In this document: positions 42,215 through 49,890 of the stretch, piece by piece
How positions within the stretch are numbered: position 1 is the stretch's first letter
How the letters are laid out: each line of letters starts with the position of its first letter
NCBI RefSeq assembly: GCF_026342435.1
Contig: NZ_JAPEMT010000001.1
Location: 1,358,501-1,422,500, forward strand
Source of the DNA: Streptomyces sp. NBC_00237
GTDB lineage: Bacteria; Actinomycetota; Actinomycetes; Streptomycetales; Streptomycetaceae
Direction: 5' to 3'
Length of the DNA stretch: 64,000 bases
Translations under genes and position numbers: made by a program
The notes under the pieces: generated by a model
The model's database searches: none
What the model was told of the DNA's origin: nothing
Seen by the model: only the letters and a program-made list of their open reading frames with translations

Positions 42215-43579
42215 TCACTGGTCGAGTGCGTTGTCGATCGCCTTCACCGCCGCGTTCCAGCCCTCCTCGGACGAGCGGCCCTTCTGGTCGACCTGAAGCA
42301 TGCCGATGTCCGCGAGGTTCTGCGCGATGACGAGGTCCTTCGGGCCGAGGATCTGCACCGGCACGCCCTTGGCGGCGGCCGAGAAGATCGTCCCGATGGG
42401 CGCGTCGTTGAAGTACGCGTGCTTGGCCCCCGACACCTCGGGCATGCTGTACGCCGCCTGGGCGCTCGGGAAGCTGCCGCGCTTGGCGAAGAACGTCGCC
42501 TGCTGCTTCGGCGCGGTCAGCCACGCGGCCAGCTTCGCCGCGGCCTCCTTGTTCTTGCCCGCCTCCGGAACGGTCAGGAACGCCCCGCCCCAGTTGGAGG
42601 GCTTCGGCGCGGCCGCCACGTCCCATTTGCCCTTGCCCGCGTCGCCGGCCTTGTCCTGGATGTAACCGAGCATCCACGGCGGGCAGGACACGGTGGCGAA
42701 CTGGCCGTTGGCGAAGCCCTGGTCCCAGCCCTTCTGGAACTGCTGGTGCTTGGCCGTCAGCCCGGCCCCGGCGGCCTCCGCCGCGATGTCCCAGGCTTCC
42801 TTCACCACCGGGTTCGACTTGTAGATGACCTTGCCGTCGGCGTCGTAGTACCGCTTCTCGGAGCCACCGGTGACGGCGGCCATCAGCCCGGCCGCCGAAT
42901 CGAGGAACTTCGTGCCGTCGGGAGCCTTGGCCTTGTACCGCTTGCCGACCTCCACGTATTTGCGCCAGTCTCCGGCCCACAGCTTGCCGACCTCCTCCCG
43001 GTCCGTCGGCAGCCCGGCCTTCTCGAAGAGGTCCTTGCGGTAGCACAGGCCCATCGGGCCGACGTCCGTGCCGAGCCCGACCGTCTTGCCGTCCTTGGCC
43101 GTGCCCTGTGCCCACTTCCACGGCAGGAACGCGTCCTTCTGCACCCCCGGGGTCTTGCCCAGGTCCATCAGCTTCGCGGACTGGGTGGCCGTGACCTCGG
43201 CGATGTTGTTGATCTCGACGGCCTGGATGTCGGACAGTCCGCTCCCGCTGGTCAGGTGGTTCAGCAGCTGCGGGTAGTAGTTCTCGTTGCGTTCGATCGA
43301 GTTCTGCTCGATGACGACGTCCGGGTTCTCCTTCATGTACTGGTCGTACAGCCCGGCCTCCTTCAGTCCGAAGGCGCCGAAGACCCCGATCTTCAGCACG
43401 GTCCTGCCCTTCTTCGCGGCGGCCGTGCTGTCGTTGCCTGCCGCGCCCCCGGTGGTGCCCGGGTCGTCCGAGGCGCACCCCGACAGCAGCGCGCCGCCCA
43501 GCAGCACGGCTGCGGACGTCCATGCCACAGCGGTCCTGGAACGGTTCCTGCGCGGTGCGGTGGTCCTGATGATCTGCAT
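42215..43579 (-). CDS. Cellobiose/cellotriose-binding lipoprotein CebE
   Basis: This 454-aa extracellular receptor delivers cello-oligosaccharides to CebFG. A basic N-terminus and hydrophobic stretch end in the lipobox LLSGC (Cys35), where lipid attaches. A Gly/Ala/Thr-rich linker follows. The mature part is an SBP_bac_1 fold with ATVSCPPWMLGYIQD and FAKRGSFPSAQAA segments. ATG 43579 has AGGAGGA upstream. It is the first gene of the operon, with a CebR box 35 bp before the start codon. Confidence 0.93.
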   Translation of the reverse strand: MQIIRTTAPRRNRSRTAVAWTSAAVLLGGALLSGCASDDPGTTGGAAGNDSTAAAKKGRTVLKIGVFGAFGLKEAGLYDQYMKENPDVVIEQNSIERNENYYPQLLNHLTSGSGLSDIQAVEINNIAEVTATQSAKLMDLGKTPGVQKDAFLPWKWAQGTAKDGKTVGLGTDVGPMGLCYRKDLFEKAGLPTDREEVGKLWAGDWRKYVEVGKRYKAKAPDGTKFLDSAAGLMAAVTGGSEKRYYDADGKVIYKSNPVVKEAWDIAAEAAGAGLTAKHQQFQKGWDQGFANGQFATVSCPPWMLGYIQDKAGDAGKGKWDVAAAPKPSNWGGAFLTVPEAGKNKEAAAKLAAWLTAPKQQATFFAKRGSFPSAQAAYSMPEVSGAKHAYFNDAPIGTIFSAAAKGVPVQILGPKDLVIAQNLADIGMLQVDQKGRSSEEGWNAAVKAIDNALDQ

Positions 43580-43613
43580 AGCGTCCTCCTGAAGCCCGAC
43601 GGGTCAGGTACGG

Positions 43614-43627
43614 TGGGAGCGCTCCCA
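43614..43627. promoter_or_regulatory. CebR operator
   Basis: TGGGAGCGCTCCCA is a perfect 14-bp palindrome identical to the known CebR-binding consensus of Streptomyces. It lies in the 187-bp gap between the divergent cebE and cebR start codons. CebR would block transcription there and release on binding cellobiose or cellotriose. Confidence 0.93.
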
Positions 43628-43766
43628 CGGGTGATGTGTTGAAGGTTCGCGGCTCCCCGCAGGGGTGTCAAGGCACCGGACAGAGAGACTTGGCGTCATA
43701 AGCGTGTGGACGCACCCGAGTCTGGGAACGTCCGCACGCGTGGACGGGCCGGGAGGAGTCGATTCA

Positions 43767-44846
43767 ATGGCGATACGGGAAACGGGCAACCGGAGCACGG
43801 TGCGCGGCGCACGCGGGGCGGGCCGCCCCACGCTGGAAGAGGTCGCCGCGAGAGCGGGCGTCGGGCGGGGCACGGTGTCACGGGTGGTCAACGGCTCGCC
43901 GAGGGTCAGCGAGCGCACCAGAGCCGCCGTCGAGGCGGCCGTCGCGGAACTGGGCTACGTACCCAACCGGGCGGCCCGCGCCCTGGCCGCCAACCGCACC
44001 GACGCGATCGCCCTGGTGGTCCCGGAAGTCGAGAACCGCTTCTTCGCCGAGCCGTACTTCTCCGACATCCTGCGCGGCGTCAACAACGCCCTGGACGACA
44101 CCGAGATGCAGCTCCTGCTCACCATCGTCGGCAACGACCGCGACCGCGCCCGGCTGGCCCACTACCTGGCCGGCCACCGCGTCGACGGTGTCCTGGTCGT
44201 CTCGCTGCGCGCCGACGACCCCCTCCCCGACCTGCTCGCCGAACTGGGCATCCCGGCCGTCATCAGCGGCCGGCGCTCCGCCGACGAGCCCCTGCCCTGG
44301 GTGGACGCCGACAACGTCTCCGGCGCCCGGCAGGCCGTCGCCCACCTGGCCGCGCGCGGCCGACGCCGGATAGCCACCATCACCGGCGGCCTGGACATCT
44401 ACGGTGCGCAGTGCCGCCTGGCCGGTTACCGCGACGGCCTCGCGGAGGCGGGCCTGGTCGCCGACGAGGCGCTGATCGCGCCCGCCGACTTCACCGAGGA
44501 GGGCGGCCGCAGAGCCATGGAAGCCCTCCTCGACGTCACCCCCGCGCCGGACGCGGTCTTCGTCGCCTCCGACGTGATGGCCGTCGGCGCCCGCCAGGTC
44601 CTGCGCGAACGGGGCGTGCGGGTCCCTGAGGACCTCGCGATGGTCGGCTTCGACGACACGTCGATCGCCCGCCAGATGGACCCGCCGCTCACCAGCGTGC
44701 GCCAGCCCATCGAGGAGATGGGTCACCTGATGGCGGTGACCCTGCTCTCCGAGATCGCCCGCGCCTCGCTGCCGGTGGGCGTCCCGCGTCCCGCGCAGCC
44801 CCGGCTGATGCTCCCGACGGAACTGGTCACCCGCATGTCGTCCTGA
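43767..44846 (+). CDS. LacI-family repressor CebR
   Basis: This 359-aa repressor controls the ceb-bgl operon. The N-terminal HTH is TLEEVAARAGVGRGTVSRVVNGSPRVSERT with the hinge VPNRAARALAANRTD. The sugar-binding core follows (DAIALVVPEVENRFFAEPYF, GVLVVSLRADDP, AMVGFDDTSIA). The nearby perfect CebR box and the adjacent cebEFG-bglC genes support the identity. ATG 43767 has GGGAGGAG upstream. In plant-pathogenic Streptomyces, CebR also governs toxin genes, none of which are seen here. Confidence 0.95.
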   Translation: MAIRETGNRSTVRGARGAGRPTLEEVAARAGVGRGTVSRVVNGSPRVSERTRAAVEAAVAELGYVPNRAARALAANRTDAIALVVPEVENRFFAEPYFSDILRGVNNALDDTEMQLLLTIVGNDRDRARLAHYLAGHRVDGVLVVSLRADDPLPDLLAELGIPAVISGRRSADEPLPWVDADNVSGARQAVAHLAARGRRRIATITGGLDIYGAQCRLAGYRDGLAEAGLVADEALIAPADFTEEGGRRAMEALLDVTPAPDAVFVASDVMAVGARQVLRERGVRVPEDLAMVGFDDTSIARQMDPPLTSVRQPIEEMGHLMAVTLLSEIARASLPVGVPRPAQPRLMLPTELVTRMSS

Positions 44847-44912
44847 CCCGCGCGCCCCGCCGCACAGGGCACCCGGCCCCGTGAAAACGACCAAGAGCCC
44901 GTGAAAACGACC

Positions 44913-44942
44913 AAGGCCCCGGTTCTTTCGAACCGGGGCCTT
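44913..44942. terminator. Terminator at the prophage boundary
   Basis: A 13-bp stem (44913-44925 with 44930-44942) with loop TTTC has AA/TT ends giving short U tracts. It is preceded by two direct copies of CCCGTGAAAACGACCAAG. It can end cebR rightwards. It sits about 10 bp past a tRNA-like 3' end, as the terminators of the three tRNA-Lys genes do. Confidence 0.85.
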
Positions 44943-44952
44943 GAGCCTTCAG

Positions 44953-44974
44953 GGTGAGTGACGGGACTTGAACC
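44953..44974 (-). other. Candidate prophage attachment site (tRNA 3'-end-like remnant)
   Basis: The minus strand reads GGTTCAAGTCCCGTCACTCA followed by CC, which looks like the T-loop and acceptor 3' side of a tRNA. The remaining tRNA body is not present to the right, so this is not a complete tRNA. A tRNA-type terminator follows immediately. This is what an att half-site looks like when an element integrates into a tRNA 3' end. The intact tRNA would lie at the far end of the element, beyond 64 kb. Confidence 0.45.
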
Positions 44975-45388
44975 AGATTCGTGACCCACATGTGACCTGC
45001 GGAGACGCTGAATATCAGGACATTCAGGTGCAGTTCGATGTCAGTCAGTGCCAGTCGATGCCGCATAACGCGGCCGACTGTTCCCGTGGGAACAAGCCCG
45101 TAGCAAGATCATAAGTCACCGCAGGGGTGAGTGCAAAGCACCCCAACCGCAGCACGCAACAGTGCCCCCGACTGATCAGGTCGAGGGCACAGTGCACCTC
45201 GCCGGATGCCTGGGGGGCGTGTCCGGGAGGTAGTCGTGGGAGTGGAGGTGAAGGGTTCCTCTCCGCTTCAACGCGGGTCACCCGTCCATCCACTCGGATG
45301 GATGAAGATCTGGTTTACCTATTTCCACATCGCGAAAAGTGCTGTAAACGCTACAGACTTTTGATCTTGCGGTCGATGGCATTGGAGG
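44975..45388. other. Gene-free left end of the prophage
   Basis: No convincing gene is present; short frames here lack coding character. Structures include GTTCCC/GGGAAC arms at 45082-45095, GGGGTG/CACCCC arms at 45124-45144, a long hairpin at 45162-45190 (GTGCCC/GGGCAC with inner pairing) that may be a terminator, and TCCATCC/GGATGGA at 45291-45308. The stretch from 45305 to 45370 is unusually AT-rich and is the likely promoter of the XRE gene. Confidence 0.6.
45342..45356. promoter_or_regulatory. Operator-like inverted repeat before the XRE gene
   Basis: CTGTA and TACAG flank a 5-bp spacer in AT-rich DNA 33 bp upstream of the XRE start. A small homodimeric XRE protein could bind such a site and repress itself. 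The position fits; binding is inference. Confidence 0.45.
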
Positions 45389-45622
45389 GTGCCACCCACC
45401 GACCGGCCCGACTGGGTACTCACCCGACGCCAGGCCATCGGCGAGAACATCCGCGCTGCCCGTCGCGCCGCTGGCCTCACCCAGGAGCAGGTCGGCCTCG
45501 CTACAGGGATCGAGCGCAACAACGTCAACCGCATCGAGCAGGGCCACGCATCGGCCCGCCTCGACTCGCTACTCCTCATCGCTGACGCGATCGGCGTCCC
45601 GCTCGCTGACCTCGTCCGGTAG
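45389..45622 (+). CDS. XRE-family helix-turn-helix regulator
   Basis: This 77-aa protein is almost entirely one Cro/C1-type HTH: IGENIRAARRAAGLTQEQVGLATGIERNNVNRIEQGHASARLDSLLLIADAIGVPLADLV. It is likely a DNA-binding repressor acting as a dimer. GTG 45389 directly follows TTGGAGG, so the ribosome site is too close; a leaderless or alternative start is possible. Its 3' end overlaps the converging 59-aa gene by 54 bp. It could control the prophage cargo or the prophage itself, but the main phage repressor may lie outside the window. Confidence 0.8.
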   Translation: MPPTDRPDWVLTRRQAIGENIRAARRAAGLTQEQVGLATGIERNNVNRIEQGHASARLDSLLLIADAIGVPLADLVR

Positions 45623-45748
45623 ATCCGCGTCGGTGATCGGATCGCCGTAGAACAGCAGCGTCACGCCGTGGGGTTCGCAGTACGCGCCGGTCTCGTCCTC
45701 ATCCGGGAACTGGTGGCCGTCCCCGTCGCGGCTCGGGCAGCGGGTCAT
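45569..45748 (-). CDS. Small acidic protein of the cargo block
   Basis: This is a 59-aa protein, strongly acidic at the C-terminus (ITDADLPDEVSERDADRVSDEE), with two cysteines (TRCPSRDG, AYCEPHG). The motif EDETGAYCEPHGVTLLFYGDPI recurs in small Streptomyces proteins found beside TPR regulators, to my recollection. Function is unknown. Its ATG overlaps the stop of the upstream 58-aa gene, so the two are coupled. Confidence 0.65.
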   Translation of the reverse strand: MTRCPSRDGDGHQFPDEDETGAYCEPHGVTLLFYGDPITDADLPDEVSERDADRVSDEE

Positions 45749-45921
45749 GCCGCTTCCCTCTCCCGCCAGGGACGGCAGGACTCCCAGGCGGCCATCAGCC
45801 GCGTGCCCTTCGGGCACAGAGTCCCGGCCCTGCACGTGGAGCAGCTGCCGCCATGCGTCATGAGCGCGGCGAATTCGGGGTAGCTGCGTGCCGTTTTGAG
45901 CTGAGAGAGGTTCTGGTCCAT
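45745..45921 (-). CDS. Small Cys-rich protein of the cargo block
   Basis: This is a 58-aa protein: an N-terminal helix (SQLKTARSYPEFAALMTHGG) followed by a cysteine group CSTCRAGTLC and a further Cys near the end. Spacing suggests a small zinc-binding module. Function is unknown. It is translationally coupled on both sides: its ATG overlaps the stop of the 156-aa gene by one base, and its own stop overlaps the next ATG (ATGA). Confidence 0.68.
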   Translation of the reverse strand: MDQNLSQLKTARSYPEFAALMTHGGSCSTCRAGTLCPKGTRLMAAWESCRPWREREAA

Positions 45922-46391
45922 CACCCTCGCTCCTTCCCGGACAGGCGGGCGGCACCGACCGCCAGCATCTGGCCCACGGCCACCAGGTTGCAGAGGCGCC
46001 CGGGGGCGTCCGGGGCGACAGCCCAGTGCAGCCCGGGCGGGGCGAGCTGGTCGACGCGCGGGACGGCGAGCCAACCGGTGCCGCAGTACGTGCCCGCTTG
46101 GGTCGGCCATGAGGCGATGCCGCCCGTGGGCACGAGTGCGTACGTCCAATTCGCGCCGTCCTGGATCACCGGGCCGCCGAGCATCACTGGCAGGGTGCGG
46201 GTGATCGCTTCCTGGTTGTCCGTACCGAGCGCGGCCCGCACGACCGCGGCAGGGATACGGACGGCATCGAAGCTGACGCCGAGCGGCAACAGCGCCACGG
46301 CCTGCGCCGCCCACTCCCGGTGCGCGGTCGCCGGATCGTCGTGTGCGCGGGCAAGCCAGTCGGAGATTCTGGTGCCGGTTTGGGTGTGCAC
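45921..46391 (-). CDS. Primase/polymerase-like hypothetical protein, first gene of cargo operon
   Basis: This is a 156-aa protein. It contains WLARAHDDPATAHREWAAQAVALLPLGVSFDAVRIP and GTYCGTGWLAVPRVDQLAPPG, and resembles short Streptomyces proteins loosely annotated as DNA primase/polymerase-like. The catalytic acidic residues of real primases are not evident. GTG 46391 is chosen; an ATG at 46456 is in frame upstream. It heads a three-gene coupled operon that ends at 45569 and is divergent from the TPR regulator at 46557. Confidence 0.65.
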   Translation of the reverse strand: MHTQTGTRISDWLARAHDDPATAHREWAAQAVALLPLGVSFDAVRIPAAVVRAALGTDNQEAITRTLPVMLGGPVIQDGANWTYALVPTGGIASWPTQAGTYCGTGWLAVPRVDQLAPPGLHWAVAPDAPGRLCNLVAVGQMLAVGAARLSGKERG

Positions 46392-46459
46392 TGGGGCCGC
46401 CTCTGTACCTCGTGGTTGGCCGGTGGTGCCCCATCGTGATCCTGATAGACGTCCCATTG

Positions 46460-46500
46460 AAGGCCGTAAAAGGGACTTCGAGAGGACACCAAACGGCCTT
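46460..46500. promoter_or_regulatory. Inverted repeat between divergent cargo genes
   Basis: AAGGCCGT (46460-46467) and ACGGCCTT (46493-46500) form 8-bp arms 25 bp apart in the 165-bp gap between the 156-aa gene and the TPR regulator. A dimeric regulator could bridge them. A TTGACC box at 46514-46519 may be the regulator's -35 element. Confidence 0.4.
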
Positions 46501-46556
46501 ACTTTCACCTGAGTTGACCCGTACCGTGAAGGCCAGTAGCCACATGGAGGTCCCGC

Positions 46557-47828
46557 ATGCCCCGCCCCAACGGCAACACCGCGCTCAAGGCCGCCCGCGT
46601 TGCCGCCGGGTACGCCACCCAACAAGCCCTCGTCGACGCGCTGAACAATGCTGGCCCACGCCTCGGATTGGGCCAACTCGATGTCAGTGTCCGACAGGTC
46701 AGGCGCTGGGAATCCGAGCACCCACCATGGCCACAGGCCGACTACCAACGCGTCCTCCGACACGTCCTCGGCAACGTCACCATGGCCGACCTCGGGTTCA
46801 GCCCCGCATGGGGACCGGCTTCCTCGGACGACACCCCCCGCGTGGGACTCCCCGCCGTCGGCGGAATGGGCCCGGCACCCCTTCCCCTCCCCAGCGGAGC
46901 CGGAGGGTTCCAGCCGGACAGCGTCGCTGCGGACTACGCGCTCATCACCGCCAGCCACCGGCGCCTCTACTGGACGGTGCAGCCCACCCAGATGCACCCC
47001 ACCGTGGTCGAGCACACCAGGCTGGGCACCGCCCTCATGTCGGAGACCGCAGGCCGAGCCCGCATCATCCTTGCCCGCGCCCTCGCCGAGTCCGGATTGA
47101 TGGCCGGGCGGATCGAGTTCTTCGACCTCCAGAAACCGGACGCCGCAGCCGACACCTACGTCCGTGCGCTCCAAGCTGCGGCCGAAGCGGACGACACACT
47201 CCTCGGCTCAGCGATCCTCGCCCACACCGCGTTCATTCCCGGATGGGCTGGTGACCGTCCCACGGCACAGGAACGGATGCGAGCGGCACGCTCGTACGCC
47301 CGCCGCGGCCAGCCTTCGAACGAGTACCTCGCCTGGCTCGATGCTGTCCAAGCGGAGTGTGAGACGAGGTGCGGGCACCCGAAGACGGCCCTGGCGCTGA
47401 TCAATGACGCTGAGACCACCCTCGCCGCTGAGAGTGAGTTCAAGTCGCCTGAGTGGATGGACTGGTTCAGCCCGGCCCGGCTCGCCGCGTTCAAGGGCAA
47501 CACCCAGCTCAAGGCCAAGATGTACGCCCAGGCACGTCAGACCCTCGTCGAGGTGCTCCACGACCTCCCGCCGGACGCGGGCAAGCAGCGCGCCGTGATC
47601 CTCGGCGACCTCGCCGCAGCGTCCGCAGGCGAGCGCGAGATCGAGTCCGCGTGCGACTGGGCCAAGCAGGCTCTTGGTCAGCTCTCCGTCACCTGGTACG
47701 CCACTGGTATGAACCGCGTGCGCGACGTGCGCAACACCCTTCAGCCGTGGAGTGACCACCCGTGCGTGGTCGAGCTGGACGATGCGATGCACGGGTGGCG
47801 TGCGACGGTCAGCGCGCTTCAGCGTTGA
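46557..47828 (+). CDS. TPR-type transcriptional regulator (cargo)
   Basis: This is a 423-aa protein. The N-terminal 85 residues form an unusual HTH (ALKAARVAAGYATQQALVDALNN, VSVRQVRRWESEHPPWPQADYQ). The rest is helical tetratricopeptide-like repeats (ADTYVRALQAAAEADDTLLG, TALINDAETTLAAESEF-like segments). A Trp-rich SPEWMDWFSPARLAAFKG motif also occurs in related form in the host regulator at 32346. Such proteins often bind a signal molecule in the TPR part. Its ATG has GGAGG upstream. It converges with and overlaps the HAD gene by 20 bp. Confidence 0.8.
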   Translation: MPRPNGNTALKAARVAAGYATQQALVDALNNAGPRLGLGQLDVSVRQVRRWESEHPPWPQADYQRVLRHVLGNVTMADLGFSPAWGPASSDDTPRVGLPAVGGMGPAPLPLPSGAGGFQPDSVAADYALITASHRRLYWTVQPTQMHPTVVEHTRLGTALMSETAGRARIILARALAESGLMAGRIEFFDLQKPDAAADTYVRALQAAAEADDTLLGSAILAHTAFIPGWAGDRPTAQERMRAARSYARRGQPSNEYLAWLDAVQAECETRCGHPKTALALINDAETTLAAESEFKSPEWMDWFSPARLAAFKGNTQLKAKMYAQARQTLVEVLHDLPPDAGKQRAVILGDLAAASAGEREIESACDWAKQALGQLSVTWYATGMNRVRDVRNTLQPWSDHPCVVELDDAMHGWRATVSALQR

Positions 47829-48471
47829 ACTTGGCGATCAGGCCGGGGAGTTCGGTAAGGCTGTCGATACGGAACGTCGGCAGCTTCACCGCTTCCTCGG
47901 TGTTCCACTGGATCGTGGCCCACGGGCCCCGGTGGACGAGCGCGGTCGGCATGCCTGCGGCGACGGCCGGGCGGAGGTCGTTGTCGACGCGGTCGCCCAC
48001 GTAGAGGATCTCCTCCGGGGCGAACGGCACCACCTCGGCGACGCGCTCGAAGAAGAGCGGGTCTGGCTTGGACGCGCCCCAGTCGTCCGAGGTGCCGATC
48101 AGGTCGACGTCCCCGGTGAACAGGCCCCGCAGTATGCCGCCCGCGCGCACGGTCTGATTTCCTGCGATGCCGAGCCACAGACCCGCCTCACGCAGAGACG
48201 CCAGCGCAGGGCGTACATCGGGGTAGAGGTCGGACTCGTCGAAGTGCTCCGGCTGCCCAGCATCAGCGCGGGCCTGCCGCTGCTCGTACAGATCGAACCC
48301 GGGCTGGAACTCCTGGAACACGTCACGGTAGTCACGCCCTTGGGCGATCACCGCGCCGAACATCGACGCGAAAGTGTGGCGGGGTACGCCGAGCCAGTCG
48401 GCCCACGTGCCGTACTCCCGCGTCTCGTCGACCAGGCACTCACCGACGTCGAAGACCACTGCGCGAATCAT
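47809..48471 (-). CDS. HAD-superfamily hydrolase (cargo)
   Basis: This is a 220-aa predicted phosphatase. Motif I is VVFDVGECLVDE (nucleophile Asp8; the second Asp of DxD is Gly, as in several HAD phosphatases). Motif II is LGIAGNQ (Asn in place of Ser/Thr). Motif III is the Lys of GASKPDPLFF and motif IV is YVGDRVDND. A helical cap lies between motifs I and II. Substrate unknown. It lies between the TPR regulator and the phage lysis end, outside the late operon's terminator, so it is cargo and not a virion gene. Confidence 0.88.
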   Translation of the reverse strand: MIRAVVFDVGECLVDETREYGTWADWLGVPRHTFASMFGAVIAQGRDYRDVFQEFQPGFDLYEQRQARADAGQPEHFDESDLYPDVRPALASLREAGLWLGIAGNQTVRAGGILRGLFTGDVDLIGTSDDWGASKPDPLFFERVAEVVPFAPEEILYVGDRVDNDLRPAVAAGMPTALVHRGPWATIQWNTEEAVKLPTFRIDSLTELPGLIAKFNAEAR

Positions 48472-48509
48472 GATCCGAAGAATAGGGCGGAGCCCGGACA
48501 TGACGAAAG

Positions 48510-48535
48510 CCCCTCCCGCCCGAAGGCAGGAGGGG
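48510..48535 (-). terminator. Terminator of the phage late operon
   Basis: An 11-bp stem with one mismatch (48510-48520 with 48525-48535) closes on CGAA, which reads as a UUCG tetraloop on the minus strand. TTTCG follows on that strand. It lies 5 bp past the stop of the collagen-like gene, the last late gene. Confidence 0.82.
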
Positions 48536-48539
48536 GAAG

Positions 48540-49226
48540 CTACGGGTTCCGTCGATAGAAGAGGGAAGCAGGCGAGGGCTCCGGGGGAGGGGCTCCTTCT
48601 CGTCGGCACACCAGCGCGTCCGGATCACCCGCAGGGGACTGGAGCGTGTACCCGTCCGGGCAAGGCTGGCCGTCCGTACCGTCCCGGCCGGGCTCACCCT
48701 GCGGGCCGCGCTCGCCAGGTGCACCCGCTGGACCCGCCGGGCCGGTGGGCCCAGATGGTCCGGCCGGGCCCACGATCGACGCCCCGTCCGCACCAGGCTG
48801 GCCCGACGGCCCAGGGATCGGGACACCCGGTGACCCGGGCGATCCGGACGGACCAGGCTCACCCCGCTCACCCGGCCGCCCCGCAGGCCCCGGAGGCCCA
48901 GGGATCGGCACCGGCACCTCAGCCCGATCCGGCAGATCATCCACCGCAGTCGCCGGGTCCGGAGCCGCCGGGGTACCGCCGCGCGCCTGGATCTGCGCAC
49001 GCAACACCCGCACATCCCCGGCCAGAGTGGACACTGCCTCGCCCCGCCGGTCCGCCTCCGCAGCCACCCGGGCCGTGCGCTGGGACTCGGCCTCGATCCG
49101 TACCCACACCAGCACGACGGCCCCGGAGAGGACCAGGAGAACCGCAGCCACACCGATCGACCGCCACCGGCGGTGGAGCAGCCCGCACGAGCGACGGCGG
49201 CGCCGGAGTCTGGTCGTCGTCCTCAC
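48540..49226 (-). CDS. Membrane-anchored collagen-like phage protein
   Basis: This is a 228-aa protein. A basic N-terminus and a transmembrane helix (about 24-44) lead to a short coiled region (about 48-80). About 90 residues of collagen Gly-X-Y repeats follow ([19 protein letters not shown] and onward), then a small C-terminal domain with two cysteines ([15 protein letters not shown]). Collagen-like stretches are common in phage tail fibres, but the N-terminal membrane helix and position after the holin are unusual for a virion part. GTG 49226 overlaps the upstream stop by 4 bp (GTGA) and has GGGAGGA. Confidence 0.85.
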   Translation of the reverse strand: MRTTTRLRRRRRSCGLLHRRWRSIGVAAVLLVLSGAVVLVWVRIEAESQRTARVAAEADRRGEAVSTLAGDVRVLRAQIQARGGTPAAPDPATAVDDLPDRAEVPVPIPGPPGPAGRPGERGEPGPSGSPGSPGVPIPGPSGQPGADGASIVGPAGPSGPTGPAGPAGAPGERGPQGEPGRDGTDGQPCPDGYTLQSPAGDPDALVCRREGAPPPEPSPASLFYRRNP

Positions 49227-49561
49227 GAGGATGGTCCTCCCAGCTGGTCGAGCTGCCGCTCAAGGTCGGCGATCTCCGTACGCAACGCAGTGATCTCAGC
49301 CTGAAGTGCAGCCCGGTCAGCGCGCTCCCGGGACAACTCGGCGTAGGCCAAGGCCAGTTCCGTCTCAGCGGTACTCAGCCTGCCCTGGAGGACTGCGCGC
49401 TCCTCTTGGAGCTGATCCACGAGCCCGCCGTACCCGGTCATCACCGCACCCTGATGGGTGGCTCGCGCTGATCCACGCTGCCCGACCCATGAGGCTGTGG
49501 CCGCTGCGAGCCCGACGACAATCGCCCCGATAGCGCCGATGGTCGCAGCGTCCACGAGCAT
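49223..49561 (-). CDS. Membrane coiled-coil protein of the lysis region
   Basis: This is a 112-aa protein. The N-terminal helix [21 protein letters not shown] spans the membrane. The remainder is a heptad-rich coiled coil ([42 protein letters not shown]). It resembles an inner-membrane spanin in outline, although Gram-positive hosts have no outer membrane. Its stop overlaps the start of the collagen-like gene, so the two proteins may form one envelope-associated unit (inference). ATG 49561 has GGGAGGA. Confidence 0.8.
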   Translation of the reverse strand: MLVDAATIGAIGAIVVGLAAATASWVGQRGSARATHQGAVMTGYGGLVDQLQEERAVLQGRLSTAETELALAYAELSRERADRAALQAEITALRTEIADLERQLDQLGGPSS

Positions 49562-49602
49562 GTCCTCCCGAGTACGTCAGCGGATCGGTAACCAGGCCAC
49601 CG

Positions 49603-49875
49603 CTACACGCCCTTGACGAGGCTCGCCGAGTTCTTCGTGCCGAACGCGCGGGCCAGCATTCCCTTCAGCAGGGACCCGGCCGCGGCGATTCCCGCCGCTC
49701 CGACGGTCTCCCAGAAGCTGGCGCTGAACATGTCCGCAGGGCCAGCGGCCACGGCCACGCCTGCGGCGGCGACGACGAACGTCGCGGCGGTGCGCTCGGC
49801 GAGGTCTCTCGCGTACGCAGTGCCGGTCTTGATGACGGTCTCGGCATCAGGGAAATGGATCTGGTTCTGGTCCAT
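49603..49875 (-). CDS. Holin
   Basis: This is a 90-aa protein with two hydrophobic helices (TFVVAAAGVAVAAGPA at about 32-48 and FWETVGAAGIAAAGSLLKGML at about 54-74) and a short polar N-terminus. The length, helix pair and position next to the endolysin fit r1t-type holins of actinophages, which perforate the membrane to free the endolysin. It lies 15 bp after the endolysin stop. Confidence 0.8.
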   Translation of the reverse strand: MDQNQIHFPDAETVIKTGTAYARDLAERTAATFVVAAAGVAVAAGPADMFSASFWETVGAAGIAAAGSLLKGMLARAFGTKNSASLVKGV

Positions 49876-49890
49876 GGGGGTCCTCTCAGG

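Noticed and set aside
44953..45025. Complete tRNA gene on the minus strand
   Set aside because: Only the T-loop and acceptor 3' side fit. No anticodon arm or matching 5' acceptor strand can be found to the right.
45045..45293. 82-codon minus-strand frame in the prophage left end
   Set aside because: No ribosome site, no recognisable motif, and it crosses several hairpins. It was left unannotated.
44975..45388. Integrase or excisionase gene next to the candidate att site
   Set aside because: No frame here has recombinase motifs, and the open frames are short and lack coding character.
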